Positions 34,183-42,873 of a stretch of 64,000 nt of DNA are shown here, one piece after another; the first letter of the stretch is position 1, and each line of letters opens with the position of its first letter. The translations under genes were made by a program, and so were the position numbers. The stretch is from a virus, in IMG/VR virus record IMGVR_UViG_3300031857_024892, positions 1 to 64,000 of that record; one strand, given 5' to 3'. Under the pieces are notes generated by a model that saw only the letters and a list, made by a program, of their open reading frames with translations, did no database searches and had not been told where the DNA came from.

Positions 34183-35774
34183 ACACGAGCAACAAGTCAA
34201 GACAAGTATCTGAGATTATACGCTGTGGCAAAGATCCGGCGTATTTTTTCAATAACTACGTAAAGATCCAGCATCCAACTAAGGGAACGATCCCATTTAA
34301 GACGTTCCCATTTCAAGATGACTGCGTCAATGACTTCATAGAAAATCGATTTACAGTCATTGTCAAGAGCAGGCAGCTTGGCTTGTCAACTCTTGTTGCT
34401 GCATATTCTGTTTGGCTTGCGCTCTTCCAGAAAGACAAGAATATCCTCATCATCGCAACTAAGCTGGGTGTTGCCCAGAACTTCATTAAGAAAGTGAAGA
34501 CAATGGTGAGTAACCTTCCGCCGTGGATGGTGCTCCCGCAGATCACTCTCAACAACCGGCAGATGATCGAATTTAGTCATGGATCTTCGATCAAGGCTGT
34601 TCCCACATCAGAAGACGCAGGTCGTTCTGAGTCGTTGTCGCTGCTGATCATCGACGAGGCAGCATTCGTTAGAAACTTTGATGAGCTATGGACAGGCTTA
34701 TATCCAACGATCTCAACTGGTGGTCGTGCTATTGTGCTTTCAACACCTAACGGTGTGGGTGGACAATACTACAAGCTTTTCACTGAGGCTGAGTCGGGCT
34801 TAAACGAATTTAAGGCCATCAGGCTGAACTGGGACGTTCATCCTGAACGTGATCAGGCGTGGTTCGAGAAAGAGACAAGAAATCTATCCGCTAAAGAGAT
34901 CGCTCAGGAGTACTTGTGTGACTTCGCTGCGTCAGGTGAGACGTTCCTCAATGACGACGACATCAAGTGGATTAGCAAGATTATACGACCTCCAATTGAT
35001 CGCGGCGGGCCAGATAGAAATGTCTGGATCTGGAAACACGCGCTGTCAGAGCACAAGTACATCGTCTCTGCTGACGTTGCAAGAGGCGATGGGAAAGATT
35101 ACTCAACTTTTCACGTCATCGATTGCACTGAAGGTGAAGTAGTCGCTGAGTACAAGGGTAAGATTGCACCAGATAAGTTTGGTGAACTCTTAAATGAGTA
35201 TGGTTTGCTGTACAATAAGGCGCTAATGTGCCCTGAGAATAACTCATTTGGATATGCAACCATAGTCAAGCTTAAAGATCTAGGCTACCCAAAGATGTAC
35301 TATAACAAGAACAAGTCTGTCTACATCGGCGACTATGTTCCACCTGCTGAGACAGAGCTGGCAGGTTTTACAACGAGCGGCAAGTCAAGAAACCAGATCC
35401 TCACAAAGCTCGAAGAGGTCATCAGAAACAAACAGCTTCTAATATACTCGTCTCGTTTCTATGAAGAGTTGAAGACATTTGTCTGGAATGAGAACAAAGC
35501 ACAGGCAATGAAGGGAGAGAACGACGATCTTATTCTCTCGCTCGCCATCGGAACTTGGCTCTATGATGCATCAAATGACTATGGTAAGGACTCAGATAAG
35601 TTAAACAATGCAATGCTTGCCGCGATGGGTTTTAAGAACAAGCAATTTAATGGTGCCTCAAACGACGTAATATCAAACAAACACCAACAAGAGACAAACC
35701 GAGATCGCGTGCTGCGCGGACACTCGCGGCCGATGGGGATACCTCCTGAGTTCGCGTGGGTGTATAAGAACTAG
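34179..35774 (+). CDS. gp17: Terminase large subunit, T4 gp17-like
   Basis: 531 residues (T4 gp17 is 610). The DNA-packaging motor and headful nuclease. The ATPase domain has an unusual Walker A (KSRQLGLST, residues 63-71) with lysine at the front and none at the usual place, Walker B LSLLIIDEAAF (D159, E160) and motif III STPNG (188-192). The nuclease domain shows YIVSADVARGDGKDYSTF (D299, D307), CPENNSFGYATI and ENDDLILSLAIGTW, matching the RNase H-like packaging nuclease. It lies directly upstream of the portal, its docking partner, as in T4-like genomes. Confidence 0.92.
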   Translation: MNTSNKSRQVSEIIRCGKDPAYFFNNYVKIQHPTKGTIPFKTFPFQDDCVNDFIENRFTVIVKSRQLGLSTLVAAYSVWLALFQKDKNILIIATKLGVAQNFIKKVKTMVSNLPPWMVLPQITLNNRQMIEFSHGSSIKAVPTSEDAGRSESLSLLIIDEAAFVRNFDELWTGLYPTISTGGRAIVLSTPNGVGGQYYKLFTEAESGLNEFKAIRLNWDVHPERDQAWFEKETRNLSAKEIAQEYLCDFAASGETFLNDDDIKWISKIIRPPIDRGGPDRNVWIWKHALSEHKYIVSADVARGDGKDYSTFHVIDCTEGEVVAEYKGKIAPDKFGELLNEYGLLYNKALMCPENNSFGYATIVKLKDLGYPKMYYNKNKSVYIGDYVPPAETELAGFTTSGKSRNQILTKLEEVIRNKQLLIYSSRFYEELKTFVWNENKAQAMKGENDDLILSLAIGTWLYDASNDYGKDSDKLNNAMLAAMGFKNKQFNGASNDVISNKHQQETNRDRVLRGHSRPMGIPPEFAWVYKN

Positions 35775-35782
35775 GAGAATAA

Positions 35783-37828
35783 ATGGCGCAAGATAGTAAC
35801 CTCTTTAATAGGCTCACTAAGCTCTTCAGGAGCGGCCCAGTCATTAAGAGAAGAGTGAGAGAAGTCACTCCTTCAACAAAGTCAACCTCAGCATTTGAGC
35901 AGTTTAGAAAAGCTCAGAGCTACGTCTACAGCTCAGCGATGAGTGCATACGGTTCTTATGACCGTATGGCAAGGTACTCTGACTTCCAAGAGATGGAGTA
36001 CACACCAGAGATTGCATCGGCACTTGACATCTACTCTGAGGAGACAATCTCACCCGATGAGAAGGGCAATGTCCTCCACATCCACTCAGAAAATCCTGTC
36101 GTCCACAAGCTGCTTAATGAGCTCTTCTACGACACGCTCAATGTCAACTTCAACTTGACAGCTTGGGCACGCAACATGTGCAAGTACGGTGACTTCTTCC
36201 TCTTCAACGACGTTTCACCTGATCAAGGTGTCATCAACGTCTACCCAATTCCAGTCAATGAGATTGAGCGCGAAGAAGGGTATGATAAGGACGACCCAAT
36301 GGCCGTGCGCTTCCGATGGTTGACGCAGGGAAATCAAGTTCTTGAGAACTGGCAGGTGTCACACTTTAGAATTCTAGGTAATGATGCATTCTTGCCTTAC
36401 GGCTCATCAGTTCTTGAAGCAGCACGTCGTATCTGGCGTCAGCTGATCCTCGTCGAGGACGCGATGCTTGTCTACCGCGTTGTCCGTGCACCAGATCGTC
36501 GCGTATTCTACATTGACGTGGGTAACGTACCACCTGAAGACATCGCAAATTACATGGAGCAGGCTCAAGCACAGCTCAAGAAGAGCCAAGTTGTTGATAA
36601 GCAGACAGGACGCGTCGACCTGAGATACAATCCACTGTCAGTAGACGAGGATTACTTCATTCCTGTGCGCGGCGGTCAATCGGGCACAAAGATTGAGCCA
36701 CTCGCTGGTGGCGCAAATGCAGCAGCAATTGAGGACGTGCAGTACATCCAGAAGAAGATGTTCGCTGCGTTGAAGATCCCAAAGGCCTATCTCGGCTACG
36801 ATGAAGGCTTGGGTGCAAAGGCGACACTGTCACAGGAAGACATCAGGTTTTCTCGCACAATTGCTCGCATCCAGCGCACAATCGTGTCCGAGCTCAATAA
36901 GATCGCCATCATCCACTTGCATTCCAACGGATTTGACGGACCTGACCTCCTTGACTTTGACCTTAAGCTGACAAATCCTTCAACGATTGCACAGCAGCAG
37001 AAGCTTGAGCTCTACAACACCAAGTTCCAGATTGCAGGATCTGCCAACGGCATTCCTAACCTTGTCGACAAGCGCTGGGTTCGTAAGAAGATCTTCCAGA
37101 TGACTGATGAAGAGATTGACGCCATTGAGAAGGGTATCATCAAGGACAAGGAGATGGAGCTCAAGGTCGAAGCAGTCAAGCTGCCTGAAGACAAATCTAC
37201 AGCTCCTGACATGTCATCAATGGCTGCAGGTATTCCAACAAGCCCATTCGCATCTGAGCCTGAAGCGCCTGCTGCAGAGCCAACGCCACCCGCCGGTGGT
37301 GAGACACCTCCAGCAGCACCTACAGCGCCTGGTCCTGAGACGGCTTCTTCAAATACAAACAAGCGCGGCTTAGGAATTCTAGCAGAGCCAGATTTTGACC
37401 TGTCTAACTTGTCAATCAACGATGAAAGTGCTCCCATCAAGGCGCAGAACACAGTTGACGCGATAGGACGCAAGCTGCTCGGTGAGAGGATCGAGGGAAA
37501 GACAAAGGCAGATCGTGATCGCTACAATGCAAAGAGGAAGCGCCGCGGCCACCTGCACAACATGTCTGATCACAATGCAATGGTCAGTCACGACAAGAGT
37601 GATCAAACTGACTCGATTGCACACCCATTTGGTGCAAAGAACGATCTAATCAATCCATTTAAGGATGTTCTTAAGGAGATTGATGACGACGTCGACCCAG
37701 ATGATGACTACACCTTCAACGATACAAGAATGTCAGAGATACACAGTGTTTTAGGTTCAATGCGACGTAAGAATATATTTAATAGGCAGATCTCTGCGTC
37801 TAGCAATACGACAGAGGAGGACGAATGA
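35783..37828 (+). CDS. gp20: Portal protein, T4 gp20-like
   Basis: 681 residues (T4 gp20 is 524). Forms the dodecameric channel at the head vertex, nucleates head assembly, holds the terminase and later joins the neck. Family segments include YTPEIASALDIYSEETISPD, NMCKYGDFFLFNDV, YGSSVLEAARRIWRQLILVE, DAMLVYRVVRAPDRRVFYID and KIPKAYLGYDEGLGAKATLS. The last 200 residues are an extra region: a Pro/Ala linker (EAPAAEPTPPAGGETPPAAP, about 490-520) and a basic then acidic tail not present at this length in T4. GGAG lies 6 bases before the ATG. The stop overlaps the next start. Confidence 0.93.
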   Translation: MAQDSNLFNRLTKLFRSGPVIKRRVREVTPSTKSTSAFEQFRKAQSYVYSSAMSAYGSYDRMARYSDFQEMEYTPEIASALDIYSEETISPDEKGNVLHIHSENPVVHKLLNELFYDTLNVNFNLTAWARNMCKYGDFFLFNDVSPDQGVINVYPIPVNEIEREEGYDKDDPMAVRFRWLTQGNQVLENWQVSHFRILGNDAFLPYGSSVLEAARRIWRQLILVEDAMLVYRVVRAPDRRVFYIDVGNVPPEDIANYMEQAQAQLKKSQVVDKQTGRVDLRYNPLSVDEDYFIPVRGGQSGTKIEPLAGGANAAAIEDVQYIQKKMFAALKIPKAYLGYDEGLGAKATLSQEDIRFSRTIARIQRTIVSELNKIAIIHLHSNGFDGPDLLDFDLKLTNPSTIAQQQKLELYNTKFQIAGSANGIPNLVDKRWVRKKIFQMTDEEIDAIEKGIIKDKEMELKVEAVKLPEDKSTAPDMSSMAAGIPTSPFASEPEAPAAEPTPPAGGETPPAAPTAPGPETASSNTNKRGLGILAEPDFDLSNLSINDESAPIKAQNTVDAIGRKLLGERIEGKTKADRDRYNAKRKRRGHLHNMSDHNAMVSHDKSDQTDSIAHPFGAKNDLINPFKDVLKEIDDDVDPDDDYTFNDTRMSEIHSVLGSMRRKNIFNRQISASSNTTEEDE

Positions 37829-38688
37829 ACATCCAGCACAACAAGAAGCGAAATGTCGGTATCATCTATGAGCTGCTACTGCGCTCAGTATCAGCAGCAA
37901 TAGTTGAGAACGATAAGACGAGAGCACAAAGAGCTCTTGACATCATTGAGAAGTACTATGATAAGTCAACTGAGCTCTACAAGGAATACAGGCTCTTCAA
38001 CGCGCTTGTCAAGTCAACTGTGAGTGACACACCTGTAGCTGCTGCCGTCCTTGCTGAAGCCAAATCAGCAGCTCGCAGAGCAGATATGCGCAAACTTGAT
38101 CACGAGAAGTCGCTCCTGATCAGAGAGATCAATCACAACTTAAGAGATGACGATTTTTATCAAAGAAGAATACCTGACTATCGTTTCTACGCAACTGTGC
38201 AAAATCTCCTGAACGAGTGGTGCGCAGGTGATCGCTCTGATCTAACGAAGATGGTGATGCTCGAGGGACAAGTTGTCCACTGGCTTCTCGCTGAGAAGAA
38301 AGAGCTTCCTGTTGATCTCGATGCACCTACACCTGAAGTTGATAATCTTGTCGTCAAGCTCATGAACGAGAAGTTCAATGAGAAATATGCAGGCAAGCTC
38401 AATGTGGATCAGACAAAGCTGATCCAAGATTACATCTTCAGCATTGAGAACGGTCAGGAGGAGAAGTTCCTTGGTCGTCTCAATTCTCTCAGAGAGACAG
38501 CACTCACTAGAGTGCGCCAGCTAAAGACAGCAACTAAAAATCAAACTCTGCAAGAGAGGATACCCCTTGTGGAGACAGCTTTACGCAACTTAAATTTCAC
38601 ATCACTCAATGATGAGACAATCTCACGCTTTATGACAGTGTCTCAATTAGTGACAGAACTGAGCGAGGAGGAAGACGATGGCCAGTGA
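37825..38688 (+). CDS. Head-cluster protein of unknown function
   Basis: 287 residues, almost all helical and highly charged: NVGIIYELLLRSVSAAIVEN, KTRAQRALDIIEKYYDKSTE, EEKFLGRLNSLRETALTRVR and an acidic C-terminus (VTELSEEEDDGQ). It lies between portal and prohead protease, where T4 has the core proteins gp67 and gp68, and overlaps both neighbours (ATGA upstream, 11 bases downstream). A prohead core or scaffold accessory role fits the position and helical, charged character, but no T4 homologue is recognised. It is longer than gp67 (80) or gp68 (141). Confidence 0.6.
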   Translation: MNIQHNKKRNVGIIYELLLRSVSAAIVENDKTRAQRALDIIEKYYDKSTELYKEYRLFNALVKSTVSDTPVAAAVLAEAKSAARRADMRKLDHEKSLLIREINHNLRDDDFYQRRIPDYRFYATVQNLLNEWCAGDRSDLTKMVMLEGQVVHWLLAEKKELPVDLDAPTPEVDNLVVKLMNEKFNEKYAGKLNVDQTKLIQDYIFSIENGQEEKFLGRLNSLRETALTRVRQLKTATKNQTLQERIPLVETALRNLNFTSLNDETISRFMTVSQLVTELSEEEDDGQ

Positions 38689-39289
38689 TAACATGGTTCT
38701 TTTAAAGGAGTGGTTGCCACTTAAGTACTCACCCGATATTGTTCGTGAGTCAAAGCAGCTTAACGGTGGCAAAGTAATGCTCCGCGGTGTTATCCAGCGT
38801 GCTGATACACTGAACCAGAACGGTCGTATTTATCCACGCGCCATCCTTGAGCGTGAGATTGATAACTACCAGAAGTTCATTCGTGAGAATAGAGCGCTGG
38901 GTGAGTGCGATCATCCTGACACGTCTGTCGTAGAATTGAAGAATGTGTCACACATTGTGCGCGAAGCCAAGATGGACGGCGACACTGTGACGGGAGTCGT
39001 GGAGCTACTTGACACACCTAGCGGTAAGATCCTCCAGAGCCTCGTTGAGGCAGGCATCACACTGGGCATATCATCTAGAGGTGTTGGATCAACACGTAAT
39101 CAAAGCGGAGCTGTTGTAGTTCAAGATGACTTCCAGCTGATCTGCTTCGACATCGTCTCAGAGCCTTCAACACCGGGCGCATTCATGATGAATGAGAGCA
39201 AGGTGATATCAGGCAGAGAGTTGAAGAAAACTTTTACGAAATCCGACAGAGTTAATAGGATCTTCACAGACATCTTAGCATGGAAGTAG
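38678..39289 (+). CDS. gp21: Prohead core protease, T4 gp21-like
   Basis: 203 residues (T4 gp21 is 212). A serine protease of the herpesvirus-assemblin-like class that cuts scaffold and capsid proteins after short (L/I)xE sites during head maturation. Family landmarks: LRGVIQRADTLNQNGRIYPR, ALGECDHPD with the probable catalytic H79, VTGVVELLDTPSGKILQSL, and LGISSRGVGS with the catalytic serine at 132 or 133, then QLICFDIVSEPSTPGA. It is followed by two small proteins whose N-termini contain possible cleavage sites. The start overlaps the previous gene by 11 bases. Confidence 0.92.
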   Translation: MASDNMVLLKEWLPLKYSPDIVRESKQLNGGKVMLRGVIQRADTLNQNGRIYPRAILEREIDNYQKFIRENRALGECDHPDTSVVELKNVSHIVREAKMDGDTVTGVVELLDTPSGKILQSLVEAGITLGISSRGVGSTRNQSGAVVVQDDFQLICFDIVSEPSTPGAFMMNESKVISGRELKKTFTKSDRVNRIFTDILAWK

Positions 39290-39290
39290 T

Positions 39291-39815
39291 ATGAAGTTAT
39301 CCAAAGAAGATCTGAAGGGCATCGTAAAGGAGTGTCTCGTAGAGATACTAAGTGAGGGCCTCGGTGGCGGTGGTAGCCTTGTTGAAAGTCGCCAAGTTCA
39401 ACGTCAAGCGCCAGCTGCTCAAGCACCTGCACGCAATTTAAGCGGCAGAGCAGGAGCAGCACCGCAGCAACAACCGCGGCAGTCTGTCTATGACAAGCTT
39501 GCATTTGCACCCACACGTGATCAAGTGCAGAGAGCTGCGCCCGCTGCCAAGAAGATCAATCCACTCAGCATGGTCAAAGACATTACGTCTGATCCCATCA
39601 TGGCGGGCATCCTGGCAGAAACTGCTTCGTCAGGTCAGCACATGCATATGGGCGAGAGTAATAATAGAAACGCACAACCTTCACATGAAGAGCAAGTGAT
39701 GTCAGCAGGTGATGCTGCAGCAAGAAAGATGATGATGTCAGATCCTACTGACTTGTTCGGTGAGAGTGCATCAATGTGGTCAGCATTGGCATTCTCAGAG
39801 AAAATAAGAAAGTAG
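39291..39815 (+). CDS. Head-cluster protein with 'LKxIVxExL' N-terminal motif
   Basis: 174 residues. It begins MKLSKEDLKGIVKECLVEIL, a short amphipathic helix of the kind found on four small proteins here. A Gln/Ala/Pro/Arg-rich flexible region follows (QVQRQAPAAQAPARNLSGRA, about 40-75), then IMAGILAETASSGQHMHMGE and a C-terminal helix with MMMSDPTDLFGESASMW. Placed between protease and scaffold, it is a candidate internal head or core protein that may be cleaved by the protease. Only one base separates it from the protease stop. Confidence 0.6.
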   Translation: MKLSKEDLKGIVKECLVEILSEGLGGGGSLVESRQVQRQAPAAQAPARNLSGRAGAAPQQQPRQSVYDKLAFAPTRDQVQRAAPAAKKINPLSMVKDITSDPIMAGILAETASSGQHMHMGESNNRNAQPSHEEQVMSAGDAAARKMMMSDPTDLFGESASMWSALAFSEKIRK

Positions 39816-39834
39816 TAAATTTGCAAAGTTCGTG

Positions 39835-39842
39835 ATAATTAA
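39835..39842 (+). promoter_or_regulatory. Candidate late promoter, GATAATTA
   Basis: The octamer GATAATTA ends 23 bases before the ATG at 39866, in a 50-base AT-rich gap. It belongs to a set of six GATANTTA octamers at 18-23 bases from start codons in the head, neck and tail region. It resembles the T4 late promoter TATAAATA (6 of 8 positions). Confidence 0.45.
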
Positions 39843-39865
39843 TTTATGTTCCACAGGAGTTTACA

Positions 39866-40156
39866 ATGAAGAAGCTTACACCCCAGATGCTTAGAAGAAT
39901 GGTCCTCGAGGAGAAGAAGAAGGTCGAGGCTGCTCACGCTAAGGAGAATGCAAAGGCCCGCAAGGCCTACCACCTCGATGAGGAAGAAGTGCAGTGGTCA
40001 GCAAAGAAGCCCCCACACGCCGAGGAGATAGGCCCACAGGACGATATGCACGCCGCTAAGATGCTCAAGGAGGAGGAGATGCGTCTCCGCCGCCGCCTCC
40101 AGGCAATCATGGAGCGTCGTCTTGCTCTCAAGCGTCGTATCATGGAGAGCCTCTAA
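39866..40156 (+). CDS. Small charged head/core protein, probably abundant
   Basis: 96 residues, very rich in Lys, Arg and Glu: MKKLTPQMLRRMVLEEKKKV, then MLKEEEMRLRRRLQAIMERR and LALKRRIMESL. The first 20 residues contain the basic-aliphatic motif shared by several small proteins and a possible protease site (VLE or LEE). Codons are overwhelmingly C- or G-ending, as in the major capsid gene, which suggests high expression. Charged helical internal proteins encoded beside the protease and scaffold are typical of T4-like prohead cores. A candidate late promoter lies 23 bases upstream, and AGGAG precedes the ATG. Confidence 0.65.
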   Translation: MKKLTPQMLRRMVLEEKKKVEAAHAKENAKARKAYHLDEEEVQWSAKKPPHAEEIGPQDDMHAAKMLKEEEMRLRRRLQAIMERRLALKRRIMESL

Positions 40157-40199
40157 TCTCTCTGTTCAGTTTGTGATCTACTAAGGAGGGAGAGACAAG

Positions 40200-40781
40200 A
40201 TGGCAGTTAACTATACAACAGTTGTGTCGCCAGATGATGGCGCAAAGACAGGTGGCCTTGGAAATCGTAACCAGGTCAACCTGAAGTCGTGCTTTCCCTC
40301 TTCACCCATCTACAGCAATGTGTACACACCCACTGCTGCTGAGAATGCAGGTATCTCTGCATTGAATGGCAACGGTGGGCCCGGTGATAGCATACCCAGC
40401 ATCGGTATTGCTGACGGTGTGCTTGATGACGGTGGGTACATGTTCAACCAGGTTGACTTGCGTTTTGCTGGCCGTAGATCATCAGGTGTAGATGATGCTT
40501 ACGCTGCTCCTAATCTCTCTGAGGTTGTGACAGGCGGCGAAGGCCTCCCAGCATCACCTTACATTCCCAATCTTACGTCGCCTGGCGAAGGTAACGGGAC
40601 CGATCCGTTTGCACAGCCAGAGTTCACAGGCGATCTACCTTACGGTGGTGATCCTGGACAGGCAGCAGCAACCCAGTTCGGTCGTGGTGAAGGTGTAGCA
40701 GCCAATCCTGTGACTGCTACAGCAGAAGTTGCACGAGCCACAATCGGCAAGTTCATGCTGGGAACTTCTAAGATTACTTGA
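40200..40781 (+). CDS. Gly/Pro-rich head-cluster protein, function unknown
   Basis: 193 residues, low in helix-formers and rich in Gly, Pro, Asn and Ala (NGGPGDSIPSIGIADGVLDD, PYIPNLTSPGEGNGTDPFAQ). It begins AVNYTTVVSPDDGAKTGG and ends ATIGKFMLGTSKIT. A full-strength ribosome-binding site (AAGGAGGG) lies about 9 bases before the ATG, one of the best in the window, implying strong translation. The gap before it could fold weakly (TCTCTC with GAGAGA at 40157-40195). It sits between core proteins and scaffold, so it is probably a virion head component. No T4 counterpart is recognised. Confidence 0.6.
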   Translation: MAVNYTTVVSPDDGAKTGGLGNRNQVNLKSCFPSSPIYSNVYTPTAAENAGISALNGNGGPGDSIPSIGIADGVLDDGGYMFNQVDLRFAGRRSSGVDDAYAAPNLSEVVTGGEGLPASPYIPNLTSPGEGNGTDPFAQPEFTGDLPYGGDPGQAAATQFGRGEGVAANPVTATAEVARATIGKFMLGTSKIT

Positions 40782-40783
40782 GC

Positions 40784-41344
40784 ATGAGAGACGCACCTCC
40801 GACTACACATCGCTTTTGGTTTAAAGGCGATGCAAATGCAGGTGCAGGATACGGTACACTAAAGAAAAAGTTCTCCGGTGGCGATTATACCACTGTGGGA
40901 ACTTTTCCTTATATCGAAGACGATGACACTTTTGAAGATGAAGATCTTGACGATCTAATGCACACGCAAGATTTCATCAACAAGACAGGCTATACAGGCG
41001 TTGCTAAGCCTAGAGCACACATTAGAAAGGATAACGCATCTTTCACAAAGATGCGGTGGAGCACGCCGCTTGAAGAAGCGTCGATCATGAAAGGTATCAC
41101 ACCCTTTCCTGCGTCAATGCTCTACAAGAACTTCACAGGTCCTGCCGTGGGTGGTGCATCTACCAATCAATCTTTTACAAATGCTCCTGGGCGACTTATA
41201 GGTAATCAGTACGGCTCAACACGCGCAAGCCCGCTTGCTGATGACGAACTTATCACAATCGACAGATTAAATGATCTTATGGATCCAGACACTCGCAATC
41301 TTGTTAAGCAGCGCTTAAAAATAAAGATATTGCAGGATGTTTGA
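40784..41344 (+). CDS. Head-cluster protein, function unknown
   Basis: 187 residues from ATG 40784; a TTG at 40778 that overlaps the previous stop would add two residues. The N-terminus reads RDAPPTTHRFWFKGDANAGA, followed by an acidic patch (EDDDTFEDEDLDDLMHTQ) and a basic Gly/Asn-rich region. The C-terminus is a helix (LNDLMDPDTRNLVKQRLKIK). There is no enzyme motif or membrane span. It is translated right after the Gly/Pro-rich protein and lies just upstream of the scaffold gene. Virion head or assembly factor by position only. Confidence 0.55.
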   Translation: MRDAPPTTHRFWFKGDANAGAGYGTLKKKFSGGDYTTVGTFPYIEDDDTFEDEDLDDLMHTQDFINKTGYTGVAKPRAHIRKDNASFTKMRWSTPLEEASIMKGITPFPASMLYKNFTGPAVGGASTNQSFTNAPGRLIGNQYGSTRASPLADDELITIDRLNDLMDPDTRNLVKQRLKIKILQDV

Positions 41345-41383
41345 CAAAGAACCTAATATGTATTGAAAGCAGGGAAACAGTTA

Positions 41384-42844
41384 ATGTCAAAGACACTATA
41401 TGATGAAGCAATCGCCGATGCCAAGCGACTTCGCGAAGTTGCTGAGCTGAATGCCAAGAATGCAATCGTAGAAGCAGTCACGCCGCGCATTAGAGAGTTC
41501 ATCGACAGCCAGCTCGTAGGCGACCCAACAAAGGCCGTCACAGCTGAGAAGTTTCTTGTTGATGCTCTGAACGAAGGTGCAACGGATGACAGTGGAGAGG
41601 ACGATGTCGTCCTTGACGAAGCTGCTCTTAAGTCACTTGTCTCGCTATTCACACCTAAGCAGACGACGCAAGCAAAGGACAGCTTCCAGGAAGCATTTGA
41701 CCAGCTTAGCGAAGATGAAAAGAAGAAACTTTTGAACCTGATCAGCGAAGAGAAAACTGACGCCGATCTGGACGAGAATGAAGAAGAAAGCGCGCCAGCG
41801 CAGGAGAAGAAAATGGACGAATCACTCTATGAGATTGATCTGAATGAGCTCAAGAAGGAGCTTGCTGCAGTTGCTTCTCCTGGTAAGCCCGCAGCTGGTG
41901 TTAAGCCCTCAAAGGCACCAATGCCTGCTAGAGCAGGCGGCATGAAGAAGTCACCTGCACCCGCCATGGAAGACATGTTCGAGCTTGATGAAGAGCTATA
42001 CGAGATGGACATGGACAGCGACCTTGATGAGGAATATATGGACGAGCTCAATGAGGCCAAGCTTGAGGTTGACCTCGGTGATCTCGAGCTCCCAGAAGAT
42101 TTCATGCCCTCCGTTCGGGTTGTCCCCGAGGAAGAGGAAGAGGACATGCTCGCAGCTGATGACAGCGACATGGGTGACATGGTTCCCGATGCCGAAGAAG
42201 CACCTGCTGATGAGGCTCCTCCCGCTCCCGTCGCTGAGACATTCTACGTCGACGAGAATATGCTCCGTCGTGAGCTCTTCCGCCTCCGCGAGGCTCGCAA
42301 GCAGAAGGAGGACAAGCTCCTCAACAAGAAGAGCCTCAAGAGCGCTTCACACGTCAAGGCCGCTGCTAAGGCATTCGGCGACGGTGAGCTCGAGGAAGTT
42401 GACGAAGTTGAGATCAACGCACTCGACAACGCCAAGAAGCACAAGCTTAAGAAATTGAAAGAGGCACGCGATAATCGTGCTCTCGTAACCCAGCTCAATG
42501 AATACAGAAGCGCTGTTGAAACGCTTCGTGAGCAAATGACTGATATGAACCTCTTCAACGCAAAGCTGCTCTACGTCAACAAGATGCTGCAGTCAAAGGA
42601 TTTGACACCTAAGCAACAGAAGGTCGTCATTGAGGCCATCGACGGCGCTAAGACACTACGCGAAGTGAAGATGCTCTTCAAGAGCCTGACTGAGTCACTG
42701 ACTGGCGGCAATGGTGCCACACTCAATGAGACAGCAACCAGGTTCAACGCCGGGGGTTCTTCCCGCGCGACCTCATCAGCTGCCGCCCGCACAGGCGAGA
42801 CAGCAGAAGTCGACCGCTGGGCGATGCTCGCCGGTCTCAAGTAA
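41384..42844 (+). CDS. gp22: Prohead core scaffold, T4 gp22-like
   Basis: 486 residues from ATG 41384 (AGGGAA upstream); a TTG at 41363 would add seven. This is the main scaffold that shapes the prohead and is then degraded by the gp21-like protease (T4 gp22 is 269). It is highly charged with long acidic stretches (DLDENEEESAPAQEKKMDES and ELDEELYEMDMDSDLDEEYM) and coiled-coil segments. The conserved C-terminal end is LYVNKMLQSKDLTPKQQKVV, then AIDGAKTLREVKMLFKSLTE, characteristic of gp22 in marine T4-like phages. It is followed directly by the capsid gene. The acidic middle makes it nearly twice the T4 length. Confidence 0.88.
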   Translation: MSKTLYDEAIADAKRLREVAELNAKNAIVEAVTPRIREFIDSQLVGDPTKAVTAEKFLVDALNEGATDDSGEDDVVLDEAALKSLVSLFTPKQTTQAKDSFQEAFDQLSEDEKKKLLNLISEEKTDADLDENEEESAPAQEKKMDESLYEIDLNELKKELAAVASPGKPAAGVKPSKAPMPARAGGMKKSPAPAMEDMFELDEELYEMDMDSDLDEEYMDELNEAKLEVDLGDLELPEDFMPSVRVVPEEEEEDMLAADDSDMGDMVPDAEEAPADEAPPAPVAETFYVDENMLRRELFRLREARKQKEDKLLNKKSLKSASHVKAAAKAFGDGELEEVDEVEINALDNAKKHKLKKLKEARDNRALVTQLNEYRSAVETLREQMTDMNLFNAKLLYVNKMLQSKDLTPKQQKVVIEAIDGAKTLREVKMLFKSLTESLTGGNGATLNETATRFNAGGSSRATSSAAARTGETAEVDRWAMLAGLK

Positions 42845-42873
42845 TTTGTTAAGTATTCAAGGAGTTTAATAAC

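Noticed and set aside
40157-40196. TCTCTC/GAGAGA pairing before the gene at 40200 as another masked ribosome-binding site
   Set aside because: The stem is about six weak pairs with a long loop, and most of AAGGAGGG stays outside it.
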